DNA from: a bacterium
GTDB taxonomy: Bacteria > Desulfobacterota > Desulfobulbia > Desulfobulbales > Desulfobulbaceae
Length of the DNA stretch: 64,000 bases
Assembly: GCA_030538155.1 (NCBI GenBank)
Contig: JAUNUN010000004.1
Coordinates: 1 to 64,000 of the forward strand
Reading direction: 5' to 3'
This document shows positions 16,901 through 25,946 of the stretch, piece by piece. A program made the position numbers and the translations under genes. The notes below the pieces were generated by a model, which had not been told where the DNA came from, made no database searches, and saw only the letters and a program-made list of their open reading frames with translations. Position 1 is the first letter of the stretch. Each line of letters opens with the position of its first letter.

Positions 16901-17371
16901 TTGACAAGTCCCTTTTTACACATTGACAGTGTTCTCATGCGCCGCGCCCTGGCCATGGCGCAAAAGGCGGCAGCCGCAGGTGAAGTGCCGGTGGGTGCGG
17001 TGCTGGTGGACGGCAATGGCCGCATCCTGGCCGAGGCGGGCAATGCCTGCATTCAGGAGCACGACCCTTCCGGGCATGCCGAGATGGCCGCTATTCGCGC
17101 GGCCGCCGTCAAGATCGGCAACTATCGCCTGCCCGGTTGCAGGCTTTATGTCACCCTGGAGCCCTGCATCATGTGTGCAGGCGCCTGCATCCAGGCACGC
17201 CTTGCCGGCATTGTCTACGGCACAGCAGACCCCAAGGCCGGAGCTCTGGACTCCTGCTACCGCATCGGCAACGACGGCCTGCTCAACCATGACCTTACTG
17301 TACAGGGTGGTGTGCTGGCTGAAGAATGCTCAGCTTTACTGATCAATTTTTTCAAAGAACGCAGGAAGTAA
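16901..17371 (+). CDS. tadA: TadA, tRNA-specific adenosine deaminase
   Basis: Zinc-dependent deaminase that converts the wobble adenosine of tRNA-Arg(ACG) to inosine. The catalytic HAE (GHAEMAAIR) and PCxxC zinc motif (EPCIMCAGA) are intact, with the family's EVPVGAVLV strand. A TTG at 16901 gives 156 residues, normal for TadA; an ATG at 16937 would trim 12 residues and start exactly at the first helix (MRRALAMA). Neither has a Shine-Dalgarno sequence. The promoter's TATAAT ends 8 bases before the TTG, so initiation may be nearly leaderless. Confidence 0.93.
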   Translation: MTSPFLHIDSVLMRRALAMAQKAAAAGEVPVGAVLVDGNGRILAEAGNACIQEHDPSGHAEMAAIRAAAVKIGNYRLPGCRLYVTLEPCIMCAGACIQARLAGIVYGTADPKAGALDSCYRIGNDGLLNHDLTVQGGVLAEECSALLINFFKERRK

Positions 17372-17462
17372 CATTTCAAAAACGACTGGTACGATTTAGT
17401 AACAAATATACCTGATACGCTGCATTTTCACCAGCAATAAACGATACGATATTACATTACAG

Positions 17463-18119
17463 ATGATTACAAATCATATCTTAACAATCCTGAAACGACA
17501 CTGGTTCAATGATGAAATCTATGAACTGCATTGCAGTAAGCCAGACGGTTTTATCTTCCTTCCCGGTCAGTTCATTCATCTGCGTTACCTGGATATGGAA
17601 CGCGAGTACACCTTGATCTCGGCCCCGGATGAACCTGTCCTGCGCCTGCTCATCAAGCGCATGCCGGAAGGCCGTCTCAGTGTTGCCTTGGCGGAACTTG
17701 CTATTGGCAGTGAAATTGCTCTCAGCGCTGCCCAGGGTTATTTCTGCTACCAGCCCAGCGAACGGGAAGCATGCTTCATCGCCACCGGCACCGGCATCGC
17801 ACCTTTCATCGCCATGTGGGCCGGCGGTCTGAGCGGTTTCACCCTGCTGCACGGAGTAAGCCATCCTTCCGCCCTAGTCTACCGGCAAGAGCTGAGCGCA
17901 GCCGCCAAACGCTATGTGCCCTGCCTTTCATCCGCAGCGGCCATGGAGGGTGATCCCCCACCCTTCCGTGGTTATGTCGGTGCCTATGTGGAAACCATGC
18001 TGCCGGCGGACAACTACGATTTTTACCTCTGCGGCCGACGCAGCATGATCCATGACCTTACCCATCTGCTCGATGCCCGTTATCCGGACGCCCGTATCTA
18101 CAGCGAAGCCTATGACTGA
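17463..18119 (+). CDS. FAD/NAD(P)-binding oxidoreductase of the ferredoxin-reductase fold
   Basis: A 218-residue FNR-like protein: an FAD-binding barrel ending in REYTLISAP (flavin-contact motif), then an NAD(P)-binding domain with ATGTGIAPFIAM and a C-terminal YLCGRRSMIHDL segment. It lacks any ferredoxin or cluster domain, so it must hand electrons to a separate partner or use a small-molecule acceptor. It stands between tadA and uvrB with its own gaps (91 and 147 bases). The substrate is unknown. Confidence 0.85.
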   Translation: MITNHILTILKRHWFNDEIYELHCSKPDGFIFLPGQFIHLRYLDMEREYTLISAPDEPVLRLLIKRMPEGRLSVALAELAIGSEIALSAAQGYFCYQPSEREACFIATGTGIAPFIAMWAGGLSGFTLLHGVSHPSALVYRQELSAAAKRYVPCLSSAAAMEGDPPPFRGYVGAYVETMLPADNYDFYLCGRRSMIHDLTHLLDARYPDARIYSEAYD

Positions 18120-18167
18120 GCCGCCGCCCCACAACTAGGCCAGCCGGCTTGTTACATCCCCTAGATC

Positions 18168-18196
18168 TTTCCGCTTCCGCGGAAAATGAGTATAAT
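18168..18196 (+). promoter_or_regulatory. Hairpin plus TATAAT upstream of uvrB
   Basis: TTTCCGC (18168-18174) and GCGGAAA (18179-18185) form a perfect 7-bp dyad around TTCC, immediately followed by TATAAT at 18191-18196. The dyad occupies the -35 to spacer region of the presumed uvrB promoter, where a repressor could bind. It could instead be the end of the upstream oxidoreductase transcript, but no T run follows. Confidence 0.4.
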
Positions 18197-18266
18197 CTAT
18201 TGATGTTATTGTCTTGGCCTGTAACGGTGCAAACACCGCAACATCAAGACGCAAAAAACAACCTCC

Positions 18267-20336
18267 ATGCGCTGTTGGAATGCTGTGAATGCCCCCACCT
18301 ACGACGACTCCACCACTTTTTCCCTGGTTTCGAACTTCAGCCCTGCCGGTGACCAACCGGCCGCCATTGACCGGCTGGTGGCCAATATCGAGGCTGGAGT
18401 GCGGGATCAGGTGCTTCTGGGGGTAACCGGTTCGGGCAAGACTTTTACCATGGCCCAGGTGGTGGCCCACATTCAGCGCCCTACCCTGGTGCTTGCCCCG
18501 AACAAGACGCTCGCGGCTCAGCTTTTCAGCGAATTCCGCGAAATCTTTCCCCACAACGCGGTGGAATACTTTGTCTCCTATTATGATTACTATCAGCCCG
18601 AGGCCTATATCCCGTCCTCGGACACCTATATTGAAAAAGATTCCGCCATCAACGACGCCATCGACAAACTGCGCCACTCCGCCACTCGCTCGCTCCTCAC
18701 CCGGCGGGATGTGCTCATAGTGGCTTCGGTGTCGTGCATCTACGGCCTGGGCTCGCCGGATGAGTACAAGAACATGCACCTCTTTCTTGAGCGCGGGGCA
18801 GAGTACCCGATGGAGGAGGTACAACGCCGCCTGGCCTTCATGCTCTATGAACGCAACGATTTCTCCTTCCATCGCGGCACCTTCCGAGTGCGCGGCGATG
18901 TCATCGACATCTTTCCGGTGCACGAGGAAGAGCGCGCCCTGCGGGTGGAGTTTTTCGGCGACAGCATCGACAGCATCACCCTGATCGATCCGCTCAGGGG
19001 CGTGGTGCTGGAGGATCTGGAGCAGACGGCAGTGTTTCCGGGCAGCCACTTTGTCACCGGCCAGGACAACCTGGACAAGGCCATGCGCTCCATCCAGGAT
19101 GAGTTGCAACTGCGCCTGGCCGAACTCCATGCCGCAGGCCGCCTGGTTGAAGAGCAGCGCCTGGAACAGCGCACCATGTTTGATCTGGAAATGATTGCGG
19201 AGTTGGGTTACTGCAACGGCATCGAAAACTACAGCCGCCACCTGACGGGCAAGGAACCGGGCGCGCCGCCGCCCAACCTTTTGGACTATTTTCCGGATGA
19301 TTACCTGCTCATCATCGATGAATCGCATATTGCCGTGCCCCAGATCGGCGGCATGTACAACGGCGACCGCTCCCGCAAGCAGACCCTGGTCAACTTCGGC
19401 TTCCGCCTGCCCTCTGCCCTGGACAACCGGCCCCTGCGCTTTGACGAGTTTGAGGAACGTCGCCACCAGACCGTGTACGTCTCGGCCACGCCCGGCCCCT
19501 ATGAGCTGAAGCTGTCCGGCGAATATGTGGTGGAACAGTTGATTCGCCCCACCGGCCTTTTGGATCCGCGCATCGAGGTGCGGCCCGCCGGCACTCAGGT
19601 GGATGATCTGCTGGCGGAAATACGTCTGCGCGCCGACCGCAACGAGGCGGTGCTGGTCACCACCCTGACCAAGAGGATGGCCGAGGATCTGACCAAGTAC
19701 TACGAAGATTTGGGCGTGCGGGTGCGCTATCTGCATTCAGACATCAAAACCCTGGAGCGGGTGGAGCTGATCCGCGATCTGCGCAGGCGTCGCTACGACG
19801 TGCTCATCGGCATCAACCTCTTGCGGGAAGGGCTGGATATTCCGGAAGTTTCCCTGGTGGCCGTGCTGGATGCGGACAAGGAGGGTTTTCTCCGCTCCGA
19901 ACGCTCGCTCGTGCAGACCTGCGGTCGCGCGGCACGTAATGCCGAGGGCACGGTTATCCTCTATGCCGATAAAATCACGTCCTCCATGCAGTACACCATG
20001 GACGAGACCAACCGGCGGCGCAAGGTGCAGCAGGCGCATAACCGGAAAAACGGCATCACCCCGCAAACCGTCATCTCCGAGATCAAAGATTCCATGGCCC
20101 AGCACCTGCGCGCCTCGGGCTGGGTGCCTGCGGATGAGGCTGGAGCACAGCCCGGCCTTGTCTTTGAGACGGCGGAAACGCAGCATATCTATCACAGCGA
20201 GGAGGAGTTACGGCGGGATATCGAGACACTCGAAGAGAAGATGCGGGAAGCGGCGCAGCGTCTGGCCTTTGAAGAGGCGGCCGGTTACCGCGACCGGGTA
20301 CGTGAACTGAAAATGCTGGAGCTGGCCCTTGACTGA
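18267..20336 (+). CDS. uvrB: UvrB, excinuclease ABC subunit B
   Basis: Damage-verifying helicase of nucleotide-excision repair, 689 residues. Visible are Walker A GVTGSGKT (52-59), the beta-hairpin region [12 protein letters not shown] that clamps DNA, DESH box [10 protein letters not shown], helicase motifs V/VI ([11 protein letters not shown]-like and QTCGRAARN), and a C-terminal UVR motif ([22 protein letters not shown]) that binds UvrC. The start at ATG 18267 adds 6 residues before a GTG alternative at 18285; neither has a strong ribosome site. It overlaps the following acyltransferase gene by 8 bases. Confidence 0.97.
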   Translation: MRCWNAVNAPTYDDSTTFSLVSNFSPAGDQPAAIDRLVANIEAGVRDQVLLGVTGSGKTFTMAQVVAHIQRPTLVLAPNKTLAAQLFSEFREIFPHNAVEYFVSYYDYYQPEAYIPSSDTYIEKDSAINDAIDKLRHSATRSLLTRRDVLIVASVSCIYGLGSPDEYKNMHLFLERGAEYPMEEVQRRLAFMLYERNDFSFHRGTFRVRGDVIDIFPVHEEERALRVEFFGDSIDSITLIDPLRGVVLEDLEQTAVFPGSHFVTGQDNLDKAMRSIQDELQLRLAELHAAGRLVEEQRLEQRTMFDLEMIAELGYCNGIENYSRHLTGKEPGAPPPNLLDYFPDDYLLIIDESHIAVPQIGGMYNGDRSRKQTLVNFGFRLPSALDNRPLRFDEFEERRHQTVYVSATPGPYELKLSGEYVVEQLIRPTGLLDPRIEVRPAGTQVDDLLAEIRLRADRNEAVLVTTLTKRMAEDLTKYYEDLGVRVRYLHSDIKTLERVELIRDLRRRRYDVLIGINLLREGLDIPEVSLVAVLDADKEGFLRSERSLVQTCGRAARNAEGTVILYADKITSSMQYTMDETNRRRKVQQAHNRKNGITPQTVISEIKDSMAQHLRASGWVPADEAGAQPGLVFETAETQHIYHSEEELRRDIETLEEKMREAAQRLAFEEAAGYRDRVRELKMLELALD

Positions 20337-21048
20337 TTTCCGGTACCGCCTGTCCCTACGCATCCTGCCCGGCCTGGCAGCCGGGCTCATGCGGCTGTGG
20401 TTTCGCACCTGCCCCCTCAAAATTCGCGGCAACGAGGAGATCCAGGCCTTGATCGCCGGCGGCGGCAAGGGCATCGCCGCCTTCTGGCACTACAGCTTTC
20501 TCTACAACTTCTACTATCTGCGCGATTACCCTGCCGCAGTCATGGTCAGCGCCAGTCGCGACGGTGAATATATTGCCCGGCTGGCGGAAAAATTCGGCCA
20601 CATCCCGGTGCGCGGCTCTTCCAATCGGCGCGGTTTCAGGGCCTTGCGGGAAATGCTGGCCGAACTCAAAAGAGGTATGAATGCAGGCATTGTGGCCGAC
20701 GGTTCCCAGGGGCCTGCCCGTAGGGCCCAGGCAGGCTGCATCCTCATGGCCAGTTCATCCGGCAAACCCATCTATCCCCTGGTCTGGGCGGCCAATCGCT
20801 ACCTCAGCTTCAAGAGCTGGGACAGAACCGTCTTGCCCCTGCCCTTTGCCACCATTGTCCTGCACCATGGCCCGGCCCTGCAGGTACCGCCGGATCTGGA
20901 CCCGGAAGGTATCGAGGTCTGGCGGCTGAAGCTGGAACAGGAACTCAATCGCCTCTACGATGCGGCCTGGAGAGAACTGGGCAAGGGGCCGCACGACCAG
21001 GATCGTATTCCCACAAAGACAGCGCAGCCATCTACGAAGAAGCAATGA
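20329..21048 (+). CDS. DUF374 lysophospholipid acyltransferase-family protein
   Basis: A 239-residue membrane-associated acyltransferase-like protein. The DUF374 pattern is visible: AFWHYSFL (catalytic HX-type segment), [25 protein letters not shown] and [15 protein letters not shown]. Family members are thought to acylate lipid A or phospholipid precursors at the inner membrane, but the substrate of DUF374 proteins is not settled. It overlaps uvrB by 8 bases and cbiA by 4, so it belongs to the same transcript. The C-terminal 20 residues are a polar tail. Confidence 0.85.
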   Translation: MTDFRYRLSLRILPGLAAGLMRLWFRTCPLKIRGNEEIQALIAGGGKGIAAFWHYSFLYNFYYLRDYPAAVMVSASRDGEYIARLAEKFGHIPVRGSSNRRGFRALREMLAELKRGMNAGIVADGSQGPARRAQAGCILMASSSGKPIYPLVWAANRYLSFKSWDRTVLPLPFATIVLHHGPALQVPPDLDPEGIEVWRLKLEQELNRLYDAAWRELGKGPHDQDRIPTKTAQPSTKKQ

Positions 21049-22472
21049 AAAAAGATACGAACAGTATGGCCGAAAGCCCGCGTGGCCTGGTGATCGCCGG
21101 ACTCAGCGGCGGCTCCGGCAAGTCGGTGGCAGCGGTGGGCCTTTTGGCGGCACTGCGGGCGCGGGGGCTTAGCGTTCTGCCCTTCAAAAAGGGGCCGGAC
21201 TACATCGACGCGGGCTGGATGGCCAAGGCTGCGGGCAGACCCTGCTACAACCTCGATCCCTACCTCACCAGCCCGGAGCAGTTGCGCCACACCTTTTTCA
21301 GCCACCTGCATGCAGACAGCGATCTTGCCCTAGTGGAGGGTAACCGAGGTCTGTACGACGGCGTCAACGCCGGCGGCAGTTATTCAACAGCAGAGCTGGC
21401 CATTCTCCTGGATCTGCCGGTGCTCTTGGTAGTCAACTGCTCCAAGGCCACCCGCACCATCGCGGCTCTGGTGCTGGGCTGCCGCATGTTCGAGCCCAGG
21501 CTCTCCATTGCGGGCGTCATTCTCAACCAGGTGGCCACGGCCCGGCACGAGCGCATTATCAGGGAATCCCTGGCGCAAAGCGGCGACATCCCCGTGTTGG
21601 GCATCATCCCCCGCCTAGCTGCCGATATTTTCCCCATGCGTCATTTGGGGGTTACCCCGCACCAGGAATACAGCGGCTCGGAAGAGGCGGTGGCTGCCCT
21701 GGCTGAGATGGCGGCAAAGCATTTTGATCTGGACGCCATCCTGCGCCTGATGCCGACCATAGAGTTGCAAAAAATGTCGAAGCCGACCATACCACCCACT
21801 CCTCCCGGCCCGCAGGGGCTGCGCATCGGCGTGATGCGGGATGCCGCCTTCCAGTTCTACTACGAGGAAAATCTGGAGACCCTGCAGCATAACGGTGCAG
21901 AACTGGTACCAATCAACGCGCTCAGCGCCAATTGTCTGCCGGATGGGCTGCATGGCCTCTACATAGGCGGCGGCTTTCCCGAAACCAGCGCCCAGGCCCT
22001 GGCCGATAACCACCGCTTTCGCGAATCCCTGCGTGGGGCCATTGAGGCGGGCCTGCCGGTCTACGCCGAATGTGGCGGCCTCATCTATCTGGGCCGCTCG
22101 CTCCTGCTTGAGGGCAAGGAATATCCGCTCACCGGTATTTTCCCGGTCAGCTTCAGCTTGGCTGCCAAACCCCAGGCCCATGGTTATTCCATCCTCCGGG
22201 TGGAGGGAGAGAACAGCTTTTACGAGCCGGGCCTGCAGATCAAGGGCCACGAGTTCCGCTACTCCAAGGTGCAGCGATGGGACGGTAAGAGCAGTGAACT
22301 GGTGTTCAAGGTGGAGCGCGGCACCGGCTTTTGCGAGGGCCGGGATGGTCTGGTCTATAAAAACGTGCTGGCCCTCTACACCCATGTGCTGGCCGGCGGC
22401 ACGCCTGCCTGGGTGAACGGATTTATTCGGGCTGCAGCAGAACATCGCCGGAGAACTTCCAGCCAAGCCTGA
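21045..22472 (+). CDS. CbiA/DsrN-family a,c-diamide synthase
   Basis: ATP-dependent glutamine amidotransferase of 475 residues. The N-terminal dethiobiotin-synthetase-like domain has GLSGGSGKS and KKGPDYIDAGWM; the C-terminal class-I glutaminase domain has the nucleophile in AECGGL (Cys343) and the catalytic histidine in LYTHVL (His447). CbiA amidates cobyrinic acid in B12 synthesis; its relative DsrN makes siroamide for dissimilatory sulfite reductase. No other cobalamin gene is nearby, so either role is possible; DsrN is attractive in a sulfate reducer. It overlaps the upstream gene by ATGA. Confidence 0.88.
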   Translation: MKKDTNSMAESPRGLVIAGLSGGSGKSVAAVGLLAALRARGLSVLPFKKGPDYIDAGWMAKAAGRPCYNLDPYLTSPEQLRHTFFSHLHADSDLALVEGNRGLYDGVNAGGSYSTAELAILLDLPVLLVVNCSKATRTIAALVLGCRMFEPRLSIAGVILNQVATARHERIIRESLAQSGDIPVLGIIPRLAADIFPMRHLGVTPHQEYSGSEEAVAALAEMAAKHFDLDAILRLMPTIELQKMSKPTIPPTPPGPQGLRIGVMRDAAFQFYYEENLETLQHNGAELVPINALSANCLPDGLHGLYIGGGFPETSAQALADNHRFRESLRGAIEAGLPVYAECGGLIYLGRSLLLEGKEYPLTGIFPVSFSLAAKPQAHGYSILRVEGENSFYEPGLQIKGHEFRYSKVQRWDGKSSELVFKVERGTGFCEGRDGLVYKNVLALYTHVLAGGTPAWVNGFIRAAAEHRRRTSSQA

Positions 22473-22497
22473 TTTTTCTTCTTTGGGACACAATGAC

Positions 22498-24105
22498 ATG
22501 CAAGACCAAGAATTGACCAGCCAGTGCCCGCCCCTGGCCTTTTCGGGGCAGATGCGGGAACTGGATCGCCGCACCATCGAAGAGGTAGGCATACCGGGTT
22601 CGGTGCTGATGGAAAATGCCGGGCGCGCCACCGTGGATGCCATGGAGGCTCATTTCGGCCCGGTCTGCGGTAAGACGGTGCTTATTTTCGCAGGCCCCGG
22701 CAACAACGGCGGCGACGGCCTGGTCATTGCCCGCTGGGTGCATGGCCGTGGCGGCCGGCCCTTGGTATTGCTCATGGCCGAGCCGCACAATCTGCCCCCG
22801 GATGCAGCCCTGAACCGACATATTCTCCAGCGGCTTGCTCTCCCCTGCCGGATCATCCGTGCTGCCGCCGACCTGGACAATGCCCTGGATGACGCAGAAA
22901 AGGAATACTGCACAAGGCCCTTGCACAGCGTGGTGGATGCCCTCTTCGGCATTGGCCTGGCCAGGCCGCTTGAAGGTATTTACTTGCAAGCGCTGCGTGC
23001 CGTCAACAGCCTGACCCGCAAACAGGCCTGCCCGGTGGTGGCGGCAGACATCCCCTCCGGCCTCAACAGCGATACCGGCCAGGTGCTGGGAGAAGCAGTA
23101 CAGGCGAGCCTTACTGTCTGTTACGGCATGATGAAACCGGGGCATCTGCACCACGGCGGCGCGGTGGCCGGTATGGTGCAGGTGGCGGACATCGGTATTC
23201 CCAAAAAAATTGTGGCCGAAGCAGGGTTGACAGGCATCATCCTGGACCATTCCATTCGGCCTCTTTTGAACAGACGCCCGCTTGACGCCCACAAGGGCAG
23301 CAATGGCCATGTGCTCGTCCTTGCCGGTTCCACCGGCAAGACCGGCGCAGCCCTCCTGACAGCCCAGGGGGTTCTGCGCAGCGGGGCCGGCCTGGTCAGT
23401 TGCGCCATTGCCGCCAACCTCTTTCCCATCTTTGCGGGCGCGCTGCTGGAAGCCATGTATGCGCCGCTTGCAGCCTCATGCGACTGTCTCAACCATGCCG
23501 ATTATGCCGCTGTGGCCGAATTGTGCCGCCACAAGCAGGCCCTGGTCATCGGGCCGGGAATCGGCCTGGCGGATGAGACCACAGCCCTGGTGCTTAGGCT
23601 CTATCAGGAGCAGGAAATGCCCATGGTGGTGGATGCTGATGCCCTCACTATCCTGGCCGCCAATCGGGATATCCTTGCCAGACCAGGCGGGCCCCGCATC
23701 TTCACCCCGCATCCCGGCGAAATGGCACGCCTGCTCGACGAGCCCATTGCCGGCCTGCAGGCAGACCGCTTGGCTGCCGCGCAAAAGCTGTGCCGTCTTT
23801 GCAAACACAGTCCCCAGCCAATCGTTGCGGTCTTGAAAGGGGCAGGCACGGTGGTTGCCGCCTCGGATGGCCGCTGGGCCATCAACCGCAGCGGCAATGC
23901 GGGCATGGCCACCGGCGGCATGGGCGATGTGCTGGCAGGCATCATCGCCGGTCTGCTCGGCCAGGGCCACAGTCCCTGGCAGGCCGCCTGCGCGGGCGTG
24001 TGGTTGCACGGGGCGGCCGCCGATCTCTTGGCCAAAGAAAGAGCTTATGGCTACAGCGCCTCAGAGGTGGCCGCCGCCCTGCCCCGCCTTTTTACGCCCA
24101 CTTAA
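22498..24105 (+). CDS. nnr: Nnr, bifunctional NAD(P)H-hydrate epimerase/dehydratase
   Basis: Repairs hydrated NAD(P)H. The N-terminal YjeF_N epimerase domain (ENAGRATVDAM, FAGPGNNGGDGLVIAR) covers about residues 1-225; the C-terminal ribokinase-like ADP/ATP-dependent dehydratase domain follows, with HKGSNGHVLVLAGS, GPGIGLADET, FTPHPGEMARL and GNAGMATGGMGDVLAGIIAGLL. The ATG at 22498 is preferred over a TTG at 22483. It stands 25 bases after cbiA and 20 before the CBS gene. Confidence 0.94.
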   Translation: MQDQELTSQCPPLAFSGQMRELDRRTIEEVGIPGSVLMENAGRATVDAMEAHFGPVCGKTVLIFAGPGNNGGDGLVIARWVHGRGGRPLVLLMAEPHNLPPDAALNRHILQRLALPCRIIRAAADLDNALDDAEKEYCTRPLHSVVDALFGIGLARPLEGIYLQALRAVNSLTRKQACPVVAADIPSGLNSDTGQVLGEAVQASLTVCYGMMKPGHLHHGGAVAGMVQVADIGIPKKIVAEAGLTGIILDHSIRPLLNRRPLDAHKGSNGHVLVLAGSTGKTGAALLTAQGVLRSGAGLVSCAIAANLFPIFAGALLEAMYAPLAASCDCLNHADYAAVAELCRHKQALVIGPGIGLADETTALVLRLYQEQEMPMVVDADALTILAANRDILARPGGPRIFTPHPGEMARLLDEPIAGLQADRLAAAQKLCRLCKHSPQPIVAVLKGAGTVVAASDGRWAINRSGNAGMATGGMGDVLAGIIAGLLGQGHSPWQAACAGVWLHGAAADLLAKERAYGYSASEVAAALPRLFTPT

Positions 24106-24125
24106 AACAATTCCCAGGAGGAACC

Positions 24126-24581
24126 ATGCTCACTGCCAGAGATATTATGAACCCGGAAGTCATTACCGTGCGTGAGGATCAAAGCGTACGCGAACTGGCC
24201 GAACTGTTCCTGAACCGGCGCATCAGCGGCGCACCGGTGGTGGATGATCAGGGCCGCGTGACCGGTATCGTCACCGAGAGCGACCTCATCTTCACCAAGA
24301 AGAAGGTGCATCTGCCTAGGACTATCCCAATCCTGGACGCCTTTTTCTTTTTGGACAGTCCGGAGAAAATGGAAAAGGAGATGAAGAAGATATCGGGCGC
24401 GGCCGTGGGCGATATCTGCACCCGCAGCCCGATCACGGTGCAGCCGGGCAGCACCCTTGAGGAAGTGGCCACCATTATGGTGGAAAAGCAGGTGCATACC
24501 CTGCCCGTGCTGGAGGATGGCCGGCTGGTGGGGGTAATCGGCAAGACCGATATTATTCGCTCGATGGTGCAGCGAACTTGA
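24126..24581 (+). CDS. CBS-pair domain protein
   Basis: A 151-residue protein consisting of two CBS domains (MLTARDIMNPEVITVREDQ.. and VGDICTRSPITVQPGSTLEE..), joined by a charged linker with KEMKK. CBS pairs bind adenylates and act as energy or redox-state sensors, usually modulating a partner. The start at ATG 24126 is set by AGGAGG 5 bases upstream; the longer open frame to 23790 is nnr read out of frame. Its 3' end overlaps the convergent cyclase gene by 29 bases. Confidence 0.9.
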   Translation: MLTARDIMNPEVITVREDQSVRELAELFLNRRISGAPVVDDQGRVTGIVTESDLIFTKKKVHLPRTIPILDAFFFLDSPEKMEKEMKKISGAAVGDICTRSPITVQPGSTLEEVATIMVEKQVHTLPVLEDGRLVGVIGKTDIIRSMVQRT

Positions 24582-25884
24582 TTTGATCACCGTAGAGGTG
24601 CCAGCAGTTGCGTCCCTTCTTTTTGGCCGCGTACATGGCCTGATCCGCATGGCGCAAGAGTACATCGGCATCCTCGCTGTCATCAGGATAGATGGCGATG
24701 CCGATGCTGGCGCCGATGGAGCAGACCAGTTCCTTCACCTTGATCGGTTCGTTGAGCAGTTCAATGGCGCGCTCAGCCACCATGATGGCACCGTTCAAGG
24801 TGGCCGCGCTCTCCAGCAGGATGACAAATTCATCCCCACCCAAACGACAGACCGAATCTGAGGCGCGCATGGCCTTAGTCAGGCGTTTGCCCACCTGCAC
24901 CAAAACGATATCGCCTACCGCATGGCCGTGCTCATCGTTGATGGGTTTGAAGCGATCCAGGTCGATAAAGAGGAGAAAGAGCTTGCGCGACTGGCGCTTG
25001 GCCAGGGAAACCGCCTGGGGCAGGCGCTGGAGGAGGAAGTTGCGGTTGGGCAGATTGGTGAGGGCATCGTGGTTGGCCATGTGCCGGATGATCTGCGAAG
25101 CCTTCTGCTGCTCGGTGATATCCTGAAAGACCACCACCCCGCCGGTAAGCCGCTCTTCCTGCACAATGGGGGTGGTGCGCAGATCTGCGGGAAAGGTGGT
25201 GCCGTCCTTGCGCTCCATCCTGACTTCATCAAAACGTATAGCCCCGTCCTTTCTGCCTCCCGGCAAAAAGGGGCTGCAGCTCTCGCCAAAGGAGGCGCTG
25301 CCGGGCCGGGCGATACGAAAAACCTCCTGGCAGTCTTTACCCAAGACCTCTTCGGCGCTGTAACCCAGCATGCGTTGCCCAGCCAGATTCATGTAGCTGA
25401 TTCTGCCCTCCCGGTCGAGCCCGCTGATGCCGTTATCGGCCGAATCCAGAATCATCTCGTATTTTTTCGAGAGCAGGGTCATCTCCCGGCTGGCCCGGTG
25501 CGCCTTGAGGATATACTTGATGCGGTTGCGCAAAACCGGCCACATCAGTGGTTTGCGAACATAGTCCACCGCACCGGCACTGTAGACCTGGTCAACCTCC
25601 TCGTCATAGTCCATGGCGGTCATGATCAGGACCGGCGGCGGCTCGGGAAAGAGTTCCTGGATACGGGCGCAGACCATGTTGCCGTCCATGCCCGGCATGA
25701 CGATATCGAGAATGACCATGTCCACCGGCATGCGCTTGAGCGTTTCCAAGGCGCTGATGCCGTCTTCGGCCTCGACCACCCGAAAGCCCTCGCCTTCCAG
25801 AAACTGGCGCAGCAGGATGCGCACAATGACATCGTCATCGACAATGAGGATCAGCGAAGGAGTATCGTTATTTGGTGAGGTCAT
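24553..25884 (-). CDS. Response regulator with PAS and GGDEF domains (diguanylate cyclase)
   Basis: A 443-residue c-di-GMP-synthesising regulator: receiver (VDDD.., phospho-Asp60 in VILDIVMPG), a PAS domain (SADNGISGLDREGRISYMN..) with its C-cap GGVVVFQDITEQ, and a GGDEF domain with intact catalytic GGDEF and the inhibitory RxxD site five residues before it (RASDSVCRLGGDEF). Thus it is likely active and product-inhibited. It lies 62 bases downstream of the soluble hybrid kinase in the same direction, its obvious candidate phosphodonor. A perfect 13-bp palindrome (25898-25910) precedes its start. The gene ends 29 bases inside the convergent CBS gene. Confidence 0.93.
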   Translation of the reverse strand: MTSPNNDTPSLILIVDDDVIVRILLRQFLEGEGFRVVEAEDGISALETLKRMPVDMVILDIVMPGMDGNMVCARIQELFPEPPPVLIMTAMDYDEEVDQVYSAGAVDYVRKPLMWPVLRNRIKYILKAHRASREMTLLSKKYEMILDSADNGISGLDREGRISYMNLAGQRMLGYSAEEVLGKDCQEVFRIARPGSASFGESCSPFLPGGRKDGAIRFDEVRMERKDGTTFPADLRTTPIVQEERLTGGVVVFQDITEQQKASQIIRHMANHDALTNLPNRNFLLQRLPQAVSLAKRQSRKLFLLFIDLDRFKPINDEHGHAVGDIVLVQVGKRLTKAMRASDSVCRLGGDEFVILLESAATLNGAIMVAERAIELLNEPIKVKELVCSIGASIGIAIYPDDSEDADVLLRHADQAMYAAKKKGRNCWHLYGDQIKFAAPSSE

Positions 25885-25897
25885 GGCTCGTATCGCG

Positions 25898-25910
25898 TGT
25901 CATAATGACA
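25898..25910. promoter_or_regulatory. Palindrome upstream of the GGDEF regulator gene
   Basis: TGTCATAATGACA is a perfect 6-1-6 palindrome in the 62-base gap between the hybrid kinase and GGDEF regulator genes, ending 14 bases before the regulator's start codon. It could be an operator or simply a chance dyad. Confidence 0.3.
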
Positions 25911-25946
25911 ATTCCGGTTCGTGCAAATCTGTCGTCCAGCACCGAA

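Noticed and set aside
18135-19736. A 533-codon open frame antisense to uvrB
   Set aside because: It mirrors a strongly conserved uvrB frame, has no recognisable domain and arises from high GC content.
21615-22643. Long antisense frame over cbiA
   Set aside because: Overlaps the glutaminase domain of cbiA with no motif of its own.
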